This document shows positions 59,532 through 64,000 of a stretch of DNA of 64,000 bases, piece by piece. The notes beneath the pieces were generated by a model that was given only the letters and a program-made list of their open reading frames with translations, was not told the origin of the DNA and ran no database searches. Numbering within the stretch: position 1 is the stretch's first letter; the number at the start of each line of letters is the position of its first letter. Source of the stretch: Tetracladium setigerum (taxonomy: Eukaryota > Ascomycota > Leotiomycetes > Helotiales). The stretch covers positions 3,224,001-3,288,000 of the forward strand of contig PZJY01000005.1 of assembly GCA_031472005.1 (NCBI GenBank), written 5' to 3'. The position numbers and the translations under genes were made by a program.

Positions 59532-61484
59532 CTACTTCCCGGAATCCTCTTTGAGGCTGACAATACGGTTGAGAATGACTTTGTCATCAGTGCTGTCAGA
59601 ATCCATAGCCTGTAATGTGTTAGCCAGGTAAAGAAGCTCGTCGACTGACTTACCATATATGCAACTCGCATAGCTTGGAATCTGACAGACTCCAAACCTC
59701 CCTTCCCTAACTCCGATTCCCCAGCTGCCTCTGGCCAAGGAGCGCGCTTCTTGACCTCATCGAATCCGCTTTCAATTACAGCATTTGGCCAAATTTCCTC
59801 GCTATTAGGGTTGACATCATTCAAGAAACCACCCTCGGCATTGTCCGGCTTATCGCTCTTGAAAAGAGAGTTGTGAATGCGAACCTCAACTTTTCTGGAA
59901 CCCTCAGCAACCCAGTGGATATAATTCTTGGCTTTCTTAGTTTCCTTGTCAAAGACAGCTCGGATTTCAGTGACCTTATCACCCTCTTTGGTATACGATG
60001 TGGCTTTGACTGGATATGGAGCATTGAGTAGACCGACCGTCTTTCCTGGGGCGAGACGGAAGTAGTTTTTGTCGTCATCTTCTCGGAAATCAGTGCGCTC
60101 AATGTACACAGTCTTTGTGAACTTGACCTTGTGGCTTCCCATTGCTGCATTCTTAGAGAAAGCAACATCAAGTTCCAGCTCTTCAGCGTCCTCAATGACA
60201 AGCGGGATTGGATCAAGTACAAGCATGAGTCGAGGAACTGTGCGTTCCAGGTACTTTCTGACAGTCTGATCCAGTCTTGCGAGCTCAATATTGGTAGGTG
60301 CTGTTGTAACACCAAGTTCATTGACAAACTCAAGAATCGCCCCCGGTGGAACTCCACGTCGTCGAATTCCAATTAGAGTGTACAATCTTGGATCATCCCA
60401 TCCACGAACAATACCTGTCTCCACCAACTTTTGAATCTTCCTCTTCGACAAAACTGTGCCAGTAATGCTCAATCGGCCATACTCTCTTTGCATAGGCTCG
60501 TAGACTTCCAATGTCTTGTTGAGCCACTCATATGATACTCTCGATTGAATGAACTCAGTAGTGCAGAGAGAATGGGAGATACCCTCGAAGCTATCACAGA
60601 GACCGTGGGTGAAGTCGTAGGTTGGGTAGATCTTCCACTTGTCTCCGGTGCGATAATGATCCGAGTCGAGAATTCTGTATGCTGGCAAGTCCCACATTTG
60701 AGGGTTTCCGTCCTCGATATTTTGTTTCATTCTAAGGAAAGCTTCTCTTGGCTTATATTTCCCATCTCTCATGGCTCTGAATTCCTCCAAATTCTTGTCC
60801 ACGGTTTGGTCAGCGTGTGCGCATCGAAATCGCGCGGTTCGGGTCTTTCCTTCTCCTCCCTTTTGGGCTGTGAGCTCGGCGGCTACATATGTTAGTATCC
60901 CATAACAATCAGAGAAGGACACCCCTACCTTCACAATGGCACACATATCCCTTCCCACGCTTGATAAGATCCTCTGCCTTCTCATACAGCTTGTCAAAAT
61001 TATCACTGGAGTATGTAACCGCAACAGGCTTGAATCCCAGCCACTCGATGATGTCCTTTATCGCAGTGAAGTATATTTCCTCCTCTTTGGTGGGGTTGGT
61101 ATCGTCAAATCGCAAGTAACAATCTCCTCCATGGTATTTCGCAAATCCAAAGTTGATCGCAATTGCTTTTGCGTGCCCAATGTGTAGGAATCCGTTGGGC
61201 TCTGGGGGAAATCGAGTCGTGACAGGCTTGACTGGTCGTTCCTTGTAGACATCGTCCAGCCATCCTTGGGCAAACATGTTGGGAGGTTCAGCGATCTTTT
61301 CCTCCTCTTTCTTTGCTGCCTTGGGGGCAGCAGATTGTGCGGGCGCATCTGTCTTTGCCTTTGCTTGAGCGGCTTTCTTTGCACGCTTTTGGAGGCGCTT
61401 CTTCAATTCTCCCTTGGAGACCATCTCCCCAGTCTCCTCATCGAGCTGGAGCTTTGCCGTTTGTTCAGTGATAACGTCCGCCAT
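59532..61484 (-). CDS. GLN4: Glutaminyl-tRNA synthetase (cytosolic)
   Basis: Class I synthetase charging tRNA-Gln with glutamine. Exons 61484-60929, 60882-59654 and 59609-59532 give 620 aa, all in frame. The N-terminal 75 residues are Lys/Ala/Glu-rich, a common fungal extension. The HIGH motif is in PPEPNGFLHIGHAKAIAINFG; CYLRFDDTNPTKEEE is the GlnRS/GluRS block and LLNAPYPVKA is in the anticodon-binding part. The KMSKS equivalent is LSKRK in GTVLSKRKIQKLV. GWDDPRLYTLIGIRRRGVPPGAI separates GlnRS from GluRS. The last exon is only 26 codons (AMDSDSTDDKVILNRIVSL). The start is in an A/C-rich context, 358 bp from the divergent macro-domain gene. Confidence 0.93.
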
Positions 61485-61842
61485 GATTGCGGGGTAATTG
61501 GGCGTTGAGAATTCGATTGATAGACACTCGTAGATCGAGGATTCTTCTTATACGTGGCACGAGGAGTTGAAGAGATATACACTGTTATCTGCCGCTTGGA
61601 GGTGAGTTTGCTTTTCGTTTCAAGTGTTGGGAGAGTGAGTCAAAAATATAATGTGGTAGGGCTGGAGCTAGCGCAAGGCTCTAAAGACACCCCACCTCAG
61701 CCTTACTTGTCCCGCCTTCCTCCTCACTTTGAACGCTTCCTTTTTCAAACCTCACAAACAACGAAGCCCCTAAAAACAAATATCTCAAAGATAACAACCT
61801 TAGTCTCGAGACGCATTGTGCACCCGCCAACATTGAACAATT
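61485..61842. promoter_or_regulatory. Shared divergent promoter GLN4 / macro-domain gene
   Basis: 358 bp separating two start codons on opposite strands, so promoter elements are probably shared. No TATA box was seen; the side of the macro-domain gene is CT-rich. Confidence 0.6.
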
Positions 61843-62903
61843 ATGCCTTTGGTTTCAGTTTCCGAGATCCCAACCCTCTCCCTCCTCTACCACCTTGGCA
61901 AGCTCGACCCTGCCCACAAGTACTATCACAACAAAGTCCCAACTGCTTCGCAATCGTTCAACGACCGTATTGGCCTTGTTCGCGGTGACATTACAAAGCT
62001 AGAGGTTGATGCGATCGTCAATGCTGCAAACAACTCCTTATTGGGTGGAGGTGGTGTTGATGGAGCTATACATCGAGCAGCTGGACCAAAGCTTGTGAAG
62101 GAGTGTCGGACCTTGGATGGATGCGATACTGGATCTGCCAAAATCACTGGTGCCTACGAGCTACCATGCAAGAAGGTCATTCATGCTGTTGGTCCTATCT
62201 ACAGTTCGCGATACCAGGAAGAGAGCGAGGAGGATTTGCGAGGCTGTTACACCACAAGCTTGGAATTGGCAGTTGAGAATGGATGCAAGAGCATCGCATT
62301 CAGTGCTTTGAGCACTGGTGTCTATGGATATCCTAGTAATGATGCTGCACCAGTTGCCATCAAGGCAGTCAAGGACTTTTTGGAAGGTGCCGATGGAGAT
62401 AAGTTGGAATTGGTGGTCTTCTGCACGTTCGTTCAGAAGGATGTTGATGCCTATGATTACTGGCTACCGTGAGTACATCCTACCTATTTATCATCTGGTT
62501 GTCATTTCCTAACGATTTTAGGCAATTCTTCCCACCAACAAATCTGCAGGGTACGGAGGAAGAAAATGTTTCGGAGACAGATGCTATTCAGGAGAAGGAT
62601 GCCAAGGAGGATGTCACAGCTGCTGAGAGTGAGTGGGAGGAGGTCGAAGCTGGTGAATCTGCTGAGAATGGACCTTCTGTCGCAGGAGGGGCTCTGAAGG
62701 GAGATGAACCTGCGGAATCGCAGGTAGAGCTGAAGGAAATGTTGGCCGATCTCACCACTGACCAGGCAGAGGTGGTGGAGAGAGATGGCTCATCAGCTGA
62801 TGAACCGGTAGTGGTTCTTCCCGACGTGCCAGCTACTGAGCCAGTAGAGCAAGGCCCATCACCAAAGAAACACAAAGGAAATGACGAGGAGGTGAAGCCA
62901 TGA
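61843..62903 (+). CDS. Macro-domain (ADP-ribose-binding) protein with acidic tail
   Basis: Likely hydrolase or reader of ADP-ribose derivatives (MacroD/O-acetyl-ADP-ribose deacetylase type). Exons 61843-62468 and 62522-62903 give 335 aa. The macro fold covers residues about 45-210: GDITKLEVDAIVNAANNSLLGGG with the conserved Asn pair and Gly loop, GAIHRAAGP, CDTGSAKITGAYELPCKKVIHAVGP, and the phosphate loop SALSTGVYGYP. After the intron the last 125 residues are Glu/Ala/Asp-rich and probably disordered, ending in a basic KKHK patch. That tail is not part of the enzyme fold and may direct binding or turnover. Confidence 0.92.
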
Positions 62904-63219
62904 ATATACTAGTTTCTTTGTTGGGGCGTTATATGGTTGGACATCAGGAGAGCAATAGTGACCTGAAATTGTGCGTTGGATTTGAGTTAACGACTTTATG
63001 AGGCATGAATATTAAACGAGACTTTCGAAACTCTTCCATTGTTTTCTTCTTGCAGTAAAAGAATAGGCCAAATTATAGTAAATCCACCAGGAAATAATTC
63101 GAAATATTGTCGATATCCGGATTGAGGAAAGTCCCCCCAATTGAAAGGAGGGGACGGCATCACAGATTACTAGCCTTGGCAGTTATCTCCTTCCTCCCAC
63201 AACTCTCCTTCTTTACAAC
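62904..63219. other. Intergenic
   Basis: Short tandem arrangement between the macro-domain gene and the METTL16-type gene, same strand; no gene seen. Confidence 0.5.
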
Positions 63220-64000
63220 ATGTCATCAACAATAAACCCATACAAAGATGATGTAGATTTCGCGGCATTGGCTTTGCAAGATTCCGACTTTGCTAAGGTG
63301 TAAGTAATGCCCTGATGAACCGACGCTGCTGTCATTCTCATCTAGCTCTACGTCCAATCTGTCAAACGACGAGTTAACGTCAGTCACAGACTCAAGCCGA
63401 ATGGCCAACTCGATTTCAGCGATCCTCACTCAGTCCAACAACTGACCAAGTCACTCTTGAGAAGGGATTTCGCGCTGAGCCTCTCACTGCCCGATGACCG
63501 CCTTTGTCCTCCCGTATTTCATCTAGCCCATCGAGAGGTTGCTGTTCTGACCTCTCCAGGTTCCAAATCGATTGAATTACATTCTTTGGGTTCAGTCGCT
63601 CCTTGATAGCAGCGACGAGTCGTATTCTGGCCAGTATGAGCCTACAAGAGAGGTTGTCGGAATTGACATAGGAACCGGGGCCAGCTGCATCTACCCCTTA
63701 CTTGGCTGTTCTCAACGACCAAAATGGAAGTTTATTGCTACAGGTGCGATGACAAACTCATTATGAGATTGTTTGTTTGCTAAGTGGAATCAAGATATCG
63801 ATACAAAAAGCCTTGCGTATGCAGGACAGAATGTCAAGGCAAACAATCTTCAAAATCGAATCAAGCTCATCCACACGAAGCCGGAGAGTTTCCTATCGTT
63901 AATTCCATTCGACGACATGGAGTATGTGTCTCGTAGCCTTGATTATATTTTTCCTATGCTAATTACTCGTAGAATTGACTTTACAATGTGCAATCCCCCG
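63220..64000 (+). CDS. METTL16-type U6 snRNA m6A methyltransferase (5' part only)
   Basis: N6-adenosine methyltransferase family (human METTL16, fission yeast Mtl16, bacterial RlmF). Exons seen: 63220-63299, 63390-63513, 63560-63743, 63795-63921 and 63973 to the window edge. Family marks: an N-terminal FSDPHSVQQLTKSLL (matches the substrate-binding start of METTL16), LNYILWVQSLLDSS, the SAM-binding VVGIDIGTGASCIYPLLG, the acidic TDID after the fourth exon junction (AdoMet ribose), and NPP of the NPPF catalytic loop at the very edge. All five splice junctions keep frame. The gene is cut by the window end, so the C-terminal domains are unknown. Confidence 0.88.

Overview
The window is nuclear DNA of a filamentous ascomycete (Pezizomycotina). 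The evidence is short GT-AG introns of about 33-218 nt, pyrimidine-rich leaders, TATA boxes roughly 90-180 bp before many start codons, a secreted lignocellulose/chitin enzyme set (AA9, AA11-like with a chitin-binding module, CE12), and a pph3/ppg1-type phosphatase ending in DYFL. A leotiomycete (Helotiales) is my best guess from overall flavour only. No transposon, CRISPR array, tRNA or rRNA was found. I rebuilt 26 protein-coding genes; the last one runs off the right edge. Exon lengths were summed for each gene as a frame check.

Layout: 0.9-10.4 kb carries secreted carbohydrate enzymes (AA9 LPMO, AA11-like LPMO with CBM18-type module, CE12 rhamnogalacturonan acetylesterase) around an unusual protein joining an E2/UBC fold to an F-box. 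10.7-16.6 kb holds a DNAJC8/Spf31-like J-protein, an acidic coiled-coil protein and a cytochrome P450. A 3.3 kb gene-free divergent region rich in short repeats follows, then a CSC1/OSCA-type channel (19.9-22.7 kb), a small single-TM protein, a PP2A-like phosphatase, an orphan protein and an SDR (to 29.1 kb). 29.7-38.1 kb has a 1209-residue orphan, a bZIP factor and a SUN-domain nuclear-envelope protein. 39.5-46.0 kb has UDP-glucose 4-epimerase, a quinone oxidoreductase and a multi-pass membrane protein. 47.7-64.0 kb has mainly housekeeping genes: ESF1, a five-exon acylphosphatase with a 13-nt exon, a Ser-rich small protein, a 1231-residue orphan, a secreted lactonase-type beta-propeller, glutaminyl-tRNA synthetase, a macro-domain protein and the 5' part of a METTL16-type methyltransferase.

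The genes do not form one pathway; the secreted enzymes fit plant and fungal cell-wall degradation, the rest are mostly single-copy cell functions. The most striking cross-window signal is that several otherwise well-conserved genes (CE12, CSC1, the phosphatase, GALE, quinone oxidoreductase, the small TM protein) are each broken by a one-base shift in or beside a C or G run, while neighbouring genes are intact. This looks more like residual assembly error than pseudogenisation and affects how the region should be annotated. Other points of interest are the E2-F-box fusion, three GC-AG introns, a micro-exon, a perfect 34-bp inverted repeat, and an AA11 gene whose only in-phase acceptor is CAC instead of CAG.
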